Assembly: GCA_963832245.1 (NCBI GenBank)
Contig: CAWHTG010000004.1
Span: 2,728,001 to 2,792,000, forward strand
Source: JABDBE01 sp963832245
Lineage (GTDB): Bacteria; Acidobacteriota; Terriglobia; Terriglobales; Acidobacteriaceae
Direction: 5' to 3'
DNA length: 64,000 nucleotides
Under the pieces are notes generated by a model, which saw nothing but the letters and a program-made list of their open reading frames with translations, was not told where the DNA came from and did not search any database. Both the position numbers and the translations under genes were made by a program. This document shows positions 27,571-35,739 of the stretch, in pieces. The first letter of the stretch is position 1; every line of letters starts with the position of its first letter.

Positions 27571-27622
27571 TGTTGGGCTCATAACCCAAAGGTCGGTGGT
27601 TCAAATCCACCCCCCGCAACCA
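27571..27622 (+). other. 3' half of initiator tRNA-Met (attachment site)
   Basis: The fragment has the anticodon arm ttgggctcataacccaa (CAT anticodon), the T-arm ggtggttcaaatccacc and the end CCCCGCA-ACCA, as in tRNA-fMet. The 5' acceptor strand and D-arm that should lie upstream are missing. This is the classic product of integration into a tRNA gene. The integrase gene ends 54 bp away. Confidence 0.85.
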
Positions 27623-27675
27623 ATCTTTTCAGTCGATTGCAAGCCTTCCGGTCATAAGCCCCGCTCACTTTGCGC

Positions 27676-28794
27676 TCACACTGCCAGCAGTTGCCCAACA
27701 ACCTGCCCGTGCGCGGCCCGTTTTTGGGCGCTCACAGCTTGGGTGTACAGGTTGAGTGTCGTCCCGATGTTGGAGTGCCGGAGCAGCTCACTCTGCACCT
27801 TCACATCCGTACCATTGGCCCTGAGCAGCGTGCTGTAGCTATGCCTGAACGTGTGCCAGCCTACCTGCTTCGTGATTCCTGCTCGCGTTACGGCAGGCTT
27901 CACAAAGTCTTGCAGTGCCGAATCCGGCCAATAGGGTTCAGCGCCGCGCTTGTACGGTGAGGCAAAGACCCAATCGGAATCAGCCGGATAAGCCGCCCGC
28001 TCACGATGCTCACGTAAAACTATGAGCAGTTCGGGAGCTAACGGGATGGGTTTTCTACGGGCGAGCGTCTTAGGGTTCCCAACGTGGCAATGCACGACTC
28101 CGCGCTGCACACTCAGGGTTGCTGCGTCCCAAGTGATGTCTGCCCACTTCAGGCCGACAAACTCAGAACGGGCAAGCCCTAGGCAACCCGCCAGAATCAC
28201 CATCGTGCGGTAAGGCTCCGCAGTCAGTTCCGCCAGGAGGGCACGGAACTCGTCGGGCGTCAGCACATCCGGCTCTGCTCGCCTTGCCCCACCTTGCCTC
28301 ACTCGCGTGATGGGATTCTGCTCGATTAGCTCCCATCGGGCAGCACACTCGAAGAGAACATGCAGCACATTTCGTAGATGCAATTTGCTTTTGGGTGCGA
28401 GCGTTACATCTCGCAACCACTGCTCAACGGCCATCGTGCGTACCTGTTCCAACGTGTGCTTACCCCACTTCGGTTTGACCCATCCGTTCAGATAGGTTTT
28501 GTAGCTTGCCTTCGTTGCATATGCCAGCCGACCCATCTCCACATCGTCTGTAAGGTATCGGTCAACCAATGTTGCAACGGTTATGGGAACTGCTTTTGGC
28601 AGTTCCGAGTTGATTTCCAAGCGAAGGGCATCGGCTGCAGACTGTGCGTCGCGTTCGGCAGGGAATTGCTCTGCCGTTCCGAGGAGTCTGCTGCGTTGTG
28701 TGCCGCTGGCATCTCGCCAACGAAATTCCCAAACGTCCGGCCCATTCGCCCTCTTTTTTAGGGTCAAGTTTCCCCTTTGGTATTTTCGTGCCAT
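27676..28794 (-). CDS. Tyrosine-type site-specific integrase
   Basis: 372 residues from MARKYQRGN. N-terminal arm-binding region, then a core-binding SAM-like domain (TLVDRYLTDDVEMGRLAYAT) and the catalytic domain: first Arg in LGLARSEFVGLKW, HTFRHSYSTLL (H-x-x-R), the later His in ELLRHSNIGTT and the nucleophile Tyr in LNLYTQ. All key residues are present. It integrates the element at tRNA-fMet, inferred from the half tRNA 54 bp away. The ATG overlaps the stop of the excisionase-type gene. Confidence 0.94.
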   Translation of the reverse strand: MARKYQRGNLTLKKRANGPDVWEFRWRDASGTQRSRLLGTAEQFPAERDAQSAADALRLEINSELPKAVPITVATLVDRYLTDDVEMGRLAYATKASYKTYLNGWVKPKWGKHTLEQVRTMAVEQWLRDVTLAPKSKLHLRNVLHVLFECAARWELIEQNPITRVRQGGARRAEPDVLTPDEFRALLAELTAEPYRTMVILAGCLGLARSEFVGLKWADITWDAATLSVQRGVVHCHVGNPKTLARRKPIPLAPELLIVLREHRERAAYPADSDWVFASPYKRGAEPYWPDSALQDFVKPAVTRAGITKQVGWHTFRHSYSTLLRANGTDVKVQSELLRHSNIGTTLNLYTQAVSAQKRAAHGQVVGQLLAV

Positions 28795-29012
28795 CACATA
28801 ACCCTTTCCGTGTGGCACGGGCGATGCTGTCGTGACTGTACATCAACCCAGGTGTTTAAAACACTGGCACGAAAGAACCAGCACCGTCCTATCTTGATCG
28901 CAGGCACCTCGCCCTCTCGGGCGAGACGCATCAAAGTCTTGGGATGCAGACCACCTAGCATGTTCGCTGCTTCATCCGTGCTGAGCAGCCGCTCGAAATT
29001 AGATTCGCTCAA
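28794..29012 (-). CDS. Excisionase-type helix-turn-helix protein
   Basis: 72 residues from a TTG start: LSTDEAANMLGGLHPKTLMR (winged-helix MerR-like HTH of the excisionase family), then IKIGRCWFFRASVL. Such proteins bend DNA at attachment sites and direct the integrase towards excision, or regulate it. An AAGGAG site lies about 10 bp upstream of the TTG. It overlaps the integrase gene by 1 bp, so the two are co-translated. Confidence 0.85.
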   Translation of the reverse strand: MSESNFERLLSTDEAANMLGGLHPKTLMRLAREGEVPAIKIGRCWFFRASVLNTWVDVQSRQHRPCHTERVM

Positions 29013-29060
29013 TCATTTTTTCTCCTTTGCTCGGCCATCAGAGGGCCGATACAAAGATCG

Positions 29061-29080
29061 GGGCAGCAGACTCGCTGCCC
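29061..29080 (-). terminator. Hairpin after the HNH nuclease gene
   Basis: gggcagc / gctgccc stem (29061-29067, 29074-29080) 8 bp beyond the HNH stop; read on the minus strand it is followed by cgatctttg, a weak T-run. Termination is inferred. Confidence 0.4.
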
Positions 29081-29087
29081 TTCGTGC

Positions 29088-29507
29088 TTAAATCACGATC
29101 TCGAACTCACCCGTGGTGACAAATTCTGCCACCTGGAACACGGGAATCTCAGCGACGTATTTGTGATTGTCGCGTGTGTAAATATTCTCTCGCCGCGTGC
29201 CGAGATAGAGGTGGGAAGGGTTGCAGCAGGCCCGGTTCGGACATGTCTTGATGTGGCACATGTCCCCTACTTTTCCCGTTGGGAGCAGCCATAGACTGTG
29301 CTCAGCAAACCAAGCGAACCTGTGCGCCAGTACGGTCATCCCCGTCCGAAATTTGAATTTACCGTAGCCCTCAGCATTGCGTGATCCCGTCCATAAGAGG
29401 CAGTCTCCGTATCGCTTTACCTTGCGTGCGAACCGTAGCCTATCTTCCTGCGCGATCTTGAGCCTGTTCATTGCATTGTGTTCATCCGCCGTCAGGAAAG
29501 TCTTCAT
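29088..29507 (-). CDS. HNH endonuclease
   Basis: 139 residues from the ATG at 29507. The HNH fold is visible: DCLLWTGSRNAEGYGKFKF, LAHRFAWF, HIKTCPNRACCNPSHLYLGT, where C-x4-C-C and N-P-x-H give the metal site and catalytic histidines. Phage and integrative-element HNH proteins of this type nick DNA during packaging, mobility or defence. It lies within the element, immediately after a small HTH protein gene. Confidence 0.88.
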   Translation of the reverse strand: MKTFLTADEHNAMNRLKIAQEDRLRFARKVKRYGDCLLWTGSRNAEGYGKFKFRTGMTVLAHRFAWFAEHSLWLLPTGKVGDMCHIKTCPNRACCNPSHLYLGTRRENIYTRDNHKYVAEIPVFQVAEFVTTGEFEIVI

Positions 29508-29508
29508 T

Positions 29509-29706
29509 TCAGTTTCTCGCTCCTGCGAGTTTGTTCCCTTGCTGGTCGTATCGGTTGTGTTTGAAGCCTTGAGCCGCGAACCCCGCAAGTTCAGCCATCG
29601 CAATTAAGCCATCCGTGAGTCGTATTGCGCCTAGTTCGATAGCTCGCCTAATCACGTCGGGCTTCGTGTTGATGGCGTCCGCCGCTTGTTCAACTGAGTA
29701 GTTCAT
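29509..29706 (-). CDS. Small DNA-binding-like protein
   Basis: 65 residues from the ATG at 29706: MNYSVEQAADAINTKPDVIR suggests a short HTH of the excisionase or phage Cro style (RRAIELGAIRLTDG). AAGGAG lies 5 bp upstream of the start. It ends 1 bp before the HNH start, indicating one transcript. The role is probably regulatory; no family is named. Confidence 0.6.
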   Translation of the reverse strand: MNYSVEQAADAINTKPDVIRRAIELGAIRLTDGLIAMAELAGFAAQGFKHNRYDQQGNKLAGARN

Positions 29707-29714
29707 TGGTCTCC

Positions 29715-30278
29715 TTAATAAGGGTTTTCCCAACCGGGGAATCGTGGAATCTCGCCCGCTGAGCCACATGACACATCCCGCTTTAGTGCCAGCCGAGGCA
29801 GAAGCGCGCGCATCCGCCTTAGTTTGTCTGGGTCGGTTGTAGTGTGCTCATTGATCCGCCCTGCCTCCCGTGCCCAGAGCGCGTGATTGATAGCCCGGTC
29901 GATTGGACTAGGCTCTAGCTGCGTAGCGTGTGGCGGTATACCGTGCGCGGAGTTCTCCTCATCTTGGTACGGTAGCTTCAAAGATGGCAGCGGGGGCTTG
30001 TACCGGGCAATCTCCTGCAGAGTCTCCGGTCGGACATTGCCTGCGTCGCGTTCCGCCTTGAGCCTTGCGTTTGCTCGCTCCCGAGCCGTTGCGGTGAATT
30101 TCGAGATGTCGTCATACAGCAGGAACCAGATGCGCCCCTCCTGAAAGGCTGGAATGTCCCCGGCTTTGATGAATGCCCGCAGTTTGCCAGGGCCACACCT
30201 CAACAGTCTCGCGGCCTCACGTAGCTTGAGTCGGGTTTGTGGTTTCTTTGCTTCGGGAAATCTGATCGCGGGTGCCAC
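29715..30278 (-). CDS. HTH-containing element protein
   Basis: 187 residues from a GTG: LKLREAARLLRCGPGKLRAF is a helix-turn-helix of the excisionase type, then IPAFQEGRIWFLLYDDI and a long polar C-terminus ending FPGWENPY. It overlaps the upstream HTH gene by 79 bp in another frame, unusually large for an operon, so the true start might be further in. It is probably a DNA-binding regulator of the element. Confidence 0.6.
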   Translation of the reverse strand: MAPAIRFPEAKKPQTRLKLREAARLLRCGPGKLRAFIKAGDIPAFQEGRIWFLLYDDISKFTATARERANARLKAERDAGNVRPETLQEIARYKPPLPSLKLPYQDEENSAHGIPPHATQLEPSPIDRAINHALWAREAGRINEHTTTDPDKLRRMRALLPRLALKRDVSCGSAGEIPRFPGWENPY

Positions 30279-30436
30279 TGCATTAACTGCTCTCGCGCGA
30301 TGTAAACGGAGCGCACTGCCTTGGTGAGAGCGATGCCGCGCCTCCGTGCTTCCCTGTCGAAGTGCCGCGTTGTTATTTTCAGAAATGCCGCCGCGTCCTT
30401 GCGGGCTATCAACCGCGTTGGCTCCTGCTCACTCAT
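30200..30436 (-). CDS. Small HTH protein
   Basis: 78 residues: RLIARKDAAAFLKITTRHFD is the first part of an HTH, with a basic continuation (REARRRGIALTKAVRSVYIA). The ATG overlaps the TGA of the previous gene (ATGA). Probably a DNA-binding protein of the excisionase or MerR-like type within the element. The overlap on its other side suggests either late starts or compact packing. Confidence 0.6.
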   Translation of the reverse strand: MSEQEPTRLIARKDAAAFLKITTRHFDREARRRGIALTKAVRSVYIAREQLMQWHPRSDFPKQRNHKPDSSYVRPRDC

Positions 30437-30756
30437 ATTTCTCCTCGTCGCGGCTGAGTCGTGGCTCGCGGGCCGGGATCATTGCTGATCTTTCCGAGAC
30501 TTTGGTCTGCGCTGTTCTTCGACTGGTAGCGAAAGTCTTCGCCAGTCTTGAGATTTTTGTAATCGGTCTGTTTCACGACGATGGGGCGAACTGCCGTGTT
30601 CTGTTTGCCCTGCATTCCTGCGTTCAAGCCGTTCGCTGAAGGGTCGACGGGCTGCGCGAGGTAGGTAGAGGCTTTGACACTGCTATCCGCACCAGGGAGT
30701 CCGTTGATGCCCCGGCTGATGCTGTCTGGAACTTTGACTAATTTTGCTGAGTTCAT
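30433..30756 (-). CDS. Hypothetical element protein
   Basis: 107 residues from the ATG at 30756 (MNSAKLVKVPDSISRGINGL), chosen for the AAAGGAT ribosome site. Polar and probably disordered, with VRPIVVKQTDYKNLKTGEDF as the only strand-like part, and a basic Pro/Arg-rich end. No family is recognised. Its stop overlaps the next start, so it is coupled to the HTH gene. Confidence 0.55.
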   Translation of the reverse strand: MNSAKLVKVPDSISRGINGLPGADSSVKASTYLAQPVDPSANGLNAGMQGKQNTAVRPIVVKQTDYKNLKTGEDFRYQSKNSADQSLGKISNDPGPRATTQPRRGEI

Positions 30757-30870
30757 GATTACTATCCTTTGCTTTGTACGGGTATAGCGTTGCGAAGTTT
30801 TACAAGAGAAGCGCACGGCCTGCGCAATGTACGGAAGCCGCACGCACCTAAAGCGTTTGGGAGTCTTCGG

Positions 30871-30912
30871 GGAAAAATGGAGCGGCGGGCTGGAAGCCAA
30901 AGGCCCGCCGCT
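30871..30912 (-). terminator. Terminator between two element operons
   Basis: A 10-bp stem agcggcgggc / gcccgccgct (30881-30890, 30903-30912) followed on the minus strand by ccatttttcc. It lies between the gene ending at 30963 and the start at 30756, splitting the element into two transcription units. Confidence 0.75.
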
Positions 30913-30962
30913 CTGTTCGCGCGAGCATTGGCTCAAGCGCGAATATCGAGATGAGCAGTTGT

Positions 30963-31508
30963 TTATCGACGACTCAGGATCGTGCCAAGCTCCTGCTCGG
31001 TCAGTGTGCTTTGAAGCGCCATCCGGTCCTTTGTGGACATGGACAGATATTCACGCTTCGTCATTTCTTTCGAAGGCGTGACCGCTGCCACGCGATGCAT
31101 AGGAAGTTTCTCCCACGCCTCAAGAGTGAAGCGATTTATGAACTCGATTTTTTGCGCAGCCGTAGTCAACTCGCTCTTCGCACCGAGAGAGATGGTGCCA
31201 GATTTCACCGCCCGAGCGATGCTATCTGGGTCGCCGATGCTTTTATCCAGGAGCATCGCGTCTGTCACTAGCTTTGCAAAATCGGCGGGTGTCCCATCGC
31301 GGTTGAGTGCGCTGACCCAGCCACGATCCCCGACTCGCAGCGTGTGCGATGCTTGGAGCTTTGCGAGGACAGCGCGGACTGCTTGTTCTCGCGTCCCTTG
31401 ATGGGTAATGGGGCTGGCTTCGATTGCGCGGGATATTGCAACGAGTAGTGCGGTCTCGCGTTTCGCTTCGTCTTGAAATGTTTGGTGGTGTTCGTTTTGT
31501 TCGGACAT
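30963..31508 (-). CDS. Hypothetical element protein
   Basis: 181 residues, mainly helical and charged: FQDEAKRETALLVAISRAIE, REQAVRAVLAKLQ, then DPDSIARAVKSGTISLGAKS and a C-terminal KEMTKREYLSMSTKDRMALQ. There are no membrane segments and no cysteine clusters. No family is recognised. An in-frame ATG at 31508 has no strong site, but the body is clearly protein-like. A strong terminator follows. Confidence 0.55.
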   Translation of the reverse strand: MSEQNEHHQTFQDEAKRETALLVAISRAIEASPITHQGTREQAVRAVLAKLQASHTLRVGDRGWVSALNRDGTPADFAKLVTDAMLLDKSIGDPDSIARAVKSGTISLGAKSELTTAAQKIEFINRFTLEAWEKLPMHRVAAVTPSKEMTKREYLSMSTKDRMALQSTLTEQELGTILSRR

Positions 31509-31547
31509 AGTTCGACCTTCTCCCTGCGGAACGGCAGGGGCGTTGAG

Positions 31548-31814
31548 TTAGGTGATGCTGGGATTCTTTGCTTTGAAGTCGGCCAATAGGCCAGATTGCT
31601 CGATATACTTTCGCATCGCTCGATTCTGTAGCTGGAAATCGAGCAGCCGCGAGTCATTCATCGTTGCAGGACGCTGCTTGAGTCGCGTTAGCTCTTTGTG
31701 GAGGCGTGCAATCTCTGCGCGAGCGTCATCGAGTGGGCTGGTGCCCAGCGGTAATTCGGGCGTGAGTGGTCTTTGTTGTGGGATTCGCTTGCAGTCCCAT
31801 GTGTTCTTGGACAT
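31548..31814 (-). CDS. Small coiled-coil-like element protein
   Basis: 88 residues with a proline-rich start (IPQQRPLTPELPLGTSPLDD) and then a probable coiled coil, DDARAEIARLHKELTRLKQR, ending in a helical LADFKAKNPSIT. Cytosolic by appearance. It lies 40 bp from the neighbouring gene in a run of unknown element genes. No family is recognised. Confidence 0.5.
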   Translation of the reverse strand: MSKNTWDCKRIPQQRPLTPELPLGTSPLDDARAEIARLHKELTRLKQRPATMNDSRLLDFQLQNRAMRKYIEQSGLLADFKAKNPSIT

Positions 31815-31856
31815 GTAGTGCCTTCTATTGAAAGGGGTAAACCTTTATCCGCCCTC

Positions 31857-33176
31857 TCACTTATAGGGTCGGATTTTGAAAGGCTCTAACTTGTCCAGCG
31901 GGAGCTTGTAAGTTATTGTAGAAGCAAGTTTTATGGGATGTCTGCGTAGATAAGCCTTGCGTTTGCGACTCGTTAAACTGTCTACACTTCGCACAGCCCA
32001 GCGTCCTGTCTTATGCAGTCGATCACGCCAATCGTGCAACTCGCGCAGGGCATATTCGTTCGGTATGGCGTCACCATAGAGCCGCTCAAAGGTGATTGCC
32101 CTGGGAGACACGTCCTTGTACAGGGTGGGAGGTTCAACGGCAGTCCACTTCCGTGCCCACAGCTTGCGTCCGCTGCGTACAATCGGGTCACCTAATTGTT
32201 CTGCGCGGTTGGTTCTCTCCTCGTATCCGCTGCGAATTTGCAAGCGTCTATTACTGAACAGGCAATAGAGTCGGTCACCCTTCCATGTTTTGCGCTCTGG
32301 TCTAACGAATGAGCACTTGCAGCGTTTTGTTGGTGTGCCCTCGCAGCCTATACGTTTCCACTTGACGCCCGCTCGCATGGGCAAGGATGTGAGCACCATG
32401 TTGCCACTGTGGAAATGCTTGTGCTGGCAGGATTCCCCAGACCTTGGTGGTATGTACTCGTTCGTTTCGGGCATCTTGCCGTTTTTCCATTGCCTCGTGA
32501 TGTCCTTGATTGGTGGGTAATCTTGCTCGTGTGTGAAGAGAGCGGGCGTGGGCTTGCCAACTGTGGGCACGACTACCTGTTGCATTGCTTCCCAAAGCAG
32601 GTAAGAACCAAGCACCGTATAAGGCTCCATCACCCAATCGGGGCGTGAATCGAGCAGTAGGCACGAACGGCAGCGGCAGTGGAACAAGCCCTCAGCGCGC
32701 GCGGTGCTTGGTCCTACTCCCATCACACCCTGACTATCGCGCCATTTTGACGTGAGCACAAGTTTCTCGCCGTCCTCGTGCTGCATCATGCATTCTTCAA
32801 TCGCTTCCCTGATTGCCGCTGCGGATTCAATCGAAGTTTCGCGGTCGCATTGGATGCCTTGAGAGTCTCCGGCACACATATGGTCTGCTGCCTTGTTCTC
32901 TTTGTCGAACTCGCGTGTGCGTAACTCTGCATTCGATTTCTGCTTCTGCTCTGCTACGACGCCTGCCGCGTGCATTGCCGCATGTCGCATTGGCCGCCAA
33001 CGTTCTTGGTGTTCCCAGCCCATGTAATAGGGATTGAATAGCCAGTTCGCCATAAAGGCCATGTTAGGCTCGTTGGTGAGGGCATCCCCCTTCACGGCCA
33101 TGTGCCGCGCTGGCATCGTATTTAAGGGCATCGCGTCTGCATAGACGCGTTTCGGCCGTAGAGAAAAGTCTGTCAT
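31857..33176 (-). CDS. Unknown 439-residue protein with cysteine clusters
   Basis: From the ATG at 33176, preceded by AAAGGAGCAG. The protein has scattered Cys/His clusters: HCRCRSCLLL near the middle, then SCQHKHFHS, a later CEGTPTKRCKCSFV, and a YCLFSNRR motif, suggesting one or more zinc sites. Tryptophan-rich segments (GWEHQERWRP) and a basic C-terminus (RKRKAYLRRHP) point to nucleic acid binding, an inference only. There is no membrane segment. It is the largest unknown gene in the element and is not a recognisable integrase, primase or helicase. Confidence 0.6.
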   Translation of the reverse strand: MTDFSLRPKRVYADAMPLNTMPARHMAVKGDALTNEPNMAFMANWLFNPYYMGWEHQERWRPMRHAAMHAAGVVAEQKQKSNAELRTREFDKENKAADHMCAGDSQGIQCDRETSIESAAAIREAIEECMMQHEDGEKLVLTSKWRDSQGVMGVGPSTARAEGLFHCRCRSCLLLDSRPDWVMEPYTVLGSYLLWEAMQQVVVPTVGKPTPALFTHEQDYPPIKDITRQWKNGKMPETNEYIPPRSGESCQHKHFHSGNMVLTSLPMRAGVKWKRIGCEGTPTKRCKCSFVRPERKTWKGDRLYCLFSNRRLQIRSGYEERTNRAEQLGDPIVRSGRKLWARKWTAVEPPTLYKDVSPRAITFERLYGDAIPNEYALRELHDWRDRLHKTGRWAVRSVDSLTSRKRKAYLRRHPIKLASTITYKLPLDKLEPFKIRPYK

Positions 33177-33226
33177 GACTGCTCCTTTGAATTTTGAATT
33201 GGGATTGGTTCGGAAAGGACTACTGC

Positions 33227-33766
33227 CTAGTCGGTCTCTTCGGATAAGAAGAAGCGAAGCGTCCCCCAGCGCACGGGGTGCTCGAAGTGTTCCAGTGCGT
33301 CACGTTTAGGTACCGTTGCCGCTAGCACACGGCAATTGAACCTATCAAACACGTGCTGCAAGGCCGCTTGAAAACGCTCCGCTTCTTCCGCCTGCGCGTA
33401 CTCCTGCTTGAAGTCCTGCCACGTCTGCAGGGCAGAAGCAGGCTGGACAACAGGCGGCGCTTCCATCGTCGGGGCTTCAATGTCGGGAAAACTCTGCGCC
33501 ACGATGATTTGAGGCGCACGATCTCTCTTTGGTTGAGGCTTTGATAAGGTCGGAGATGACTCACGGACAAGCTCCAACTTTCCGTTTTGCCGCAAGTATC
33601 GCTTGAAATCGCTTAGTGTGTTCTGCGCTGCTCTTACATCCGAGGGAGTAGACGCGGTAACGAACGTTAGGCCATCGGGATTGCGATAGACTCTGTGTTT
33701 TTTCTGTCTGACTAGATCAAAGCAGTAGTCAAACAGCATGTGTTGCAGTTGTGTTTCTGGGTTCAC
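33227..33766 (-). CDS. Hypothetical element protein
   Basis: 179 residues from a GTG at 33766, chosen for AAAGGAGCGATC upstream. The N-terminus is a beta/helix segment (QKKHRVYRNPDGLTFVTAST), followed by a proline-rich linker (IEAPTMEAPPVVQPA) and a helical C-terminal part (FKQEYAQAEEAERFQAALQ). It resembles a two-domain phage or element accessory protein, but no family is recognised. Confidence 0.55.
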   Translation of the reverse strand: MNPETQLQHMLFDYCFDLVRQKKHRVYRNPDGLTFVTASTPSDVRAAQNTLSDFKRYLRQNGKLELVRESSPTLSKPQPKRDRAPQIIVAQSFPDIEAPTMEAPPVVQPASALQTWQDFKQEYAQAEEAERFQAALQHVFDRFNCRVLAATVPKRDALEHFEHPVRWGTLRFFLSEETD

Positions 33767-33799
33767 TGTGATCGCTCCTTTGGGTTTTCTTCTGTGCTC

Positions 33800-33832
33800 A
33801 AAAAAAGAATGGGCCAGCTTTGCGGCTGGCCC
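33800..33832 (-). terminator. Terminator downstream of the first element gene
   Basis: Stem gggccagc / gctggccc (33811-33818, 33825-33832), read on the minus strand into a run of seven T (33800-33806 on the plus strand as A). Confidence 0.8.
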
Positions 33833-33851
33833 GTTAGGTTGGTCGGTTGGA

Positions 33852-34202
33852 CTACGCCCTTGCTGGCTTCACAGGCTTACTGCCGTTCAAGTAGTAAGCA
33901 CGTACCTGTGCAACGATGCCGCGAAACCCCTCGACAGTTGCGGGATGACCTCCCCACTCTTTTTTCAGATACGCGAGATTCTCCGCATGGCCTTTCTCTT
34001 TGGCGTAGGCCATGATGTTACGTTCCCTGTTCAGGTACTTTTCCATCATCTTCAAGTACCCTTCAATCCTCCGGAGGTACCTGCCGGTCAAGCAATGGTT
34101 TGCGAACACTTCAGATAGGGTGTGCTCCTTCCCGTCGAAGCGAATCGTCTCTTTGCTTTTCCGTTTGCGTTTCATCCGTTTCTCCATCTCTTCTTTGGTC
34201 AT
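33852..34202 (-). CDS. Small basic hypothetical protein, first gene of the element
   Basis: 116 residues: very basic start (MTKEEMEKRMKRKRKSKETI), then FDGKEHTLSEVFANHCLTGRYLRR and helical ENLAYLKKEWGGHPATVEGF. A GAGGAG ribosome site lies 8 bp upstream of the ATG at 34202. The sequence just beyond that site belongs to a different, truncated gene, so this marks the right side of the element. It could be a DNA-binding or helper protein; no family is recognised. Confidence 0.6.
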   Translation of the reverse strand: MTKEEMEKRMKRKRKSKETIRFDGKEHTLSEVFANHCLTGRYLRRIEGYLKMMEKYLNRERNIMAYAKEKGHAENLAYLKKEWGGHPATVEGFRGIVAQVRAYYLNGSKPVKPARA

Positions 34203-34205
34203 TTG

Positions 34206-34871
34206 TCATTCTCCTCGTAGCAGAATTTCAGGGGTGTTCGCGGCTTGCTGGACGCCGGCCCATGCAGCCTCCAAGATGAAGAAACTTGGATGAGTGAGAC
34301 CTTTGTACGCGAGATGGAACTTCATCTTCGTGGTAAGCGGCTCGGGGTGAGGGTCATAAGTCACATATATATTCGGGATAAAACGCAAAACACGCTGCTG
34401 TTCTTCAGCTTTGAGCTGTTGGGCAGCAACTTCCTTCGACGAATAACTCACGTTGACCGCCCGCTGCACAGCCAGAATGCGGAGTTTGATATCGCTTAGC
34501 GTTTTGTCTTGTCCGGGTTCGACGGTAATGGACGGGTTCCACTCTGCAAATCCTTCAGCAGTGACAGTGACCTGATAAGCGATTCCCGCCGGTGCCTGCT
34601 CGAATACAAAGGCTCCATCGTCCTTTGTTATAACAGTGAACCGATCGCTGGTCGGCCCTTGAAGCAACACGGTGGCACCGGGAATCGGATCGTCGCTGGT
34701 ATCGACCACGGTACCGAGAATCCTTCCGGTTTTTGTATTTGCCGCTTCAGCAGACTGCGCGGGCACCGGTGCTATAAGGATCACTCCCAGGGCGATCAGC
34801 ACCAACGTGTGTGTTAGTTTCAGGACAAGTTTCAAAGGCCTGATAGGCGAGGCATGTGTATTGTTCTGCAT
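34206..34871 (-). pseudogene. Carboxypeptidase-regulatory-like domain protein, C-terminally truncated
   Basis: 221 codons: a signal peptide (LVLIALGVILIAPVPAQSAE), a CarboxypepD_reg domain (GRILGTVVDTSDDPIPGATV ... GAFVFEQAPAGIAYQVTVTA), then IPNIYVTYDPHPEPLTTKMK and GVQQAANTP. I recall family members continuing well past that motif (with a QGA.GYG.R.GA-type segment) for at least another hundred residues. Here the frame leaves the family text and stops within a few codons, at the ribosome site of the element's first gene. The outer part is probably lost to the insertion. Confidence 0.7.
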
Positions 34872-34883
34872 CGTTGATTGCTC

Positions 34884-35739
34884 CTAGCTTGCGGATAGGG
34901 TGAAGTTGATTGTGATGCGGGAGTCAATTTCAACCGGTTCTCCGTCTATTACGTATGGCTTGTAACGCCATTGCTTCACCGCATCGATGGCGGCTTGCGC
35001 GAGTATTGGTAATCCGCTCTCGACTCGTACATCCTGCACGCTGCCATCCTTGCCGATCACAGCCATCAGCACTACAGTTCCTTCAATCCGCGCCCGGCAC
35101 GTCGTGGATCAGGTTCGCCTCAGCTACCCGGGAGGCGATACGCATTCTCTTAACCGGCGTCGGCGCAGGCGATTTCGCAAGGACTGGAACGCCTGGCGCG
35201 CCATTCAGCATTTCGTTCAACACTCCGCCGGGAACGCCGCCGACCACGCCACTCGGAACTCCACCGAGCATTCCCGTTGTGCCGACCGGCGATGGTGGCG
35301 CTTCTTGGGTCTTGTGCACTGGGGTCGGAATAGTGGTGTTTGTCGAGCTGTAAGTGGACGCAGGCCTGGGCGCTTGAGACTTCGTGGCATTGCCGCCCGC
35401 GGCCGACGCCGGCTGTAGATATAACATCGTCAGCGTTTCTCTCTTGGGGAGCGGATCTGCGTGAAGCAGCGTAATGGTAATTAGCGCCAGCAGGAGAACT
35501 GACATGAAGGCCAACGATCCAAACGCGGCCCAGGGATTTCGCGGTCGTGGCTTTCCGTCCGATTCAAGCAGAGTGCCCTGAAATATCGTTTCGTGCAGGG
35601 TGGAATAGACGAAAAAATGTTCTTTCTCTTCCGGGGGAATTGCCGCAGTCCGTGAACTAATTTGCAGCCCTGGTCTCTGAGAGGCCGGGTATGTAGTGCA
35701 ATCGGCTAAGTCCGAATGAGAGCCAAAACAACTTCCCAT
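34884..35739 (-). pseudogene. tonB: Energy transducer TonB, with a small deletion and frameshift
   Basis: The first part has an N-terminal charged segment, one membrane helix (FMSVLLLALITITLL), a Pro/Ser/Gly-rich linker and RIASRVAEANLIHDV, ending at a stop near 35083. A second frame then carries RIEGTVVLMAVIGKDGSVQD, ALGLPILAQ-type text and WRYKPYVIDGEPVEIDSRIT, the TonB C-terminal domain that contacts receptors. Between them the usual PHYP-type segment is missing, so a small deletion also changed the frame. TonB would transmit energy to receptors such as that at 61.4 kb. The ATG at 35739 (AAAGGG upstream) is the likely start. Confidence 0.75.

Larger units (their letters stand above)
27571..34230. 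mobile_element. Compact tRNA-Met-targeting integrative element
   Basis: The left limit is the tRNA-fMet half site. It contains an integrase, an excisionase-type HTH, further HTH proteins, an HNH nuclease and unknown proteins, all on the minus strand in short operons. The right limit is inferred from the abrupt end of a carboxypeptidase-regulatory gene at about 34206-34240, just where the ribosome site of the first element gene begins. No matching tRNA repeat was found at the right end, so this limit is approximate. No replication, conjugation or capsid gene is recognised. Confidence 0.6.
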
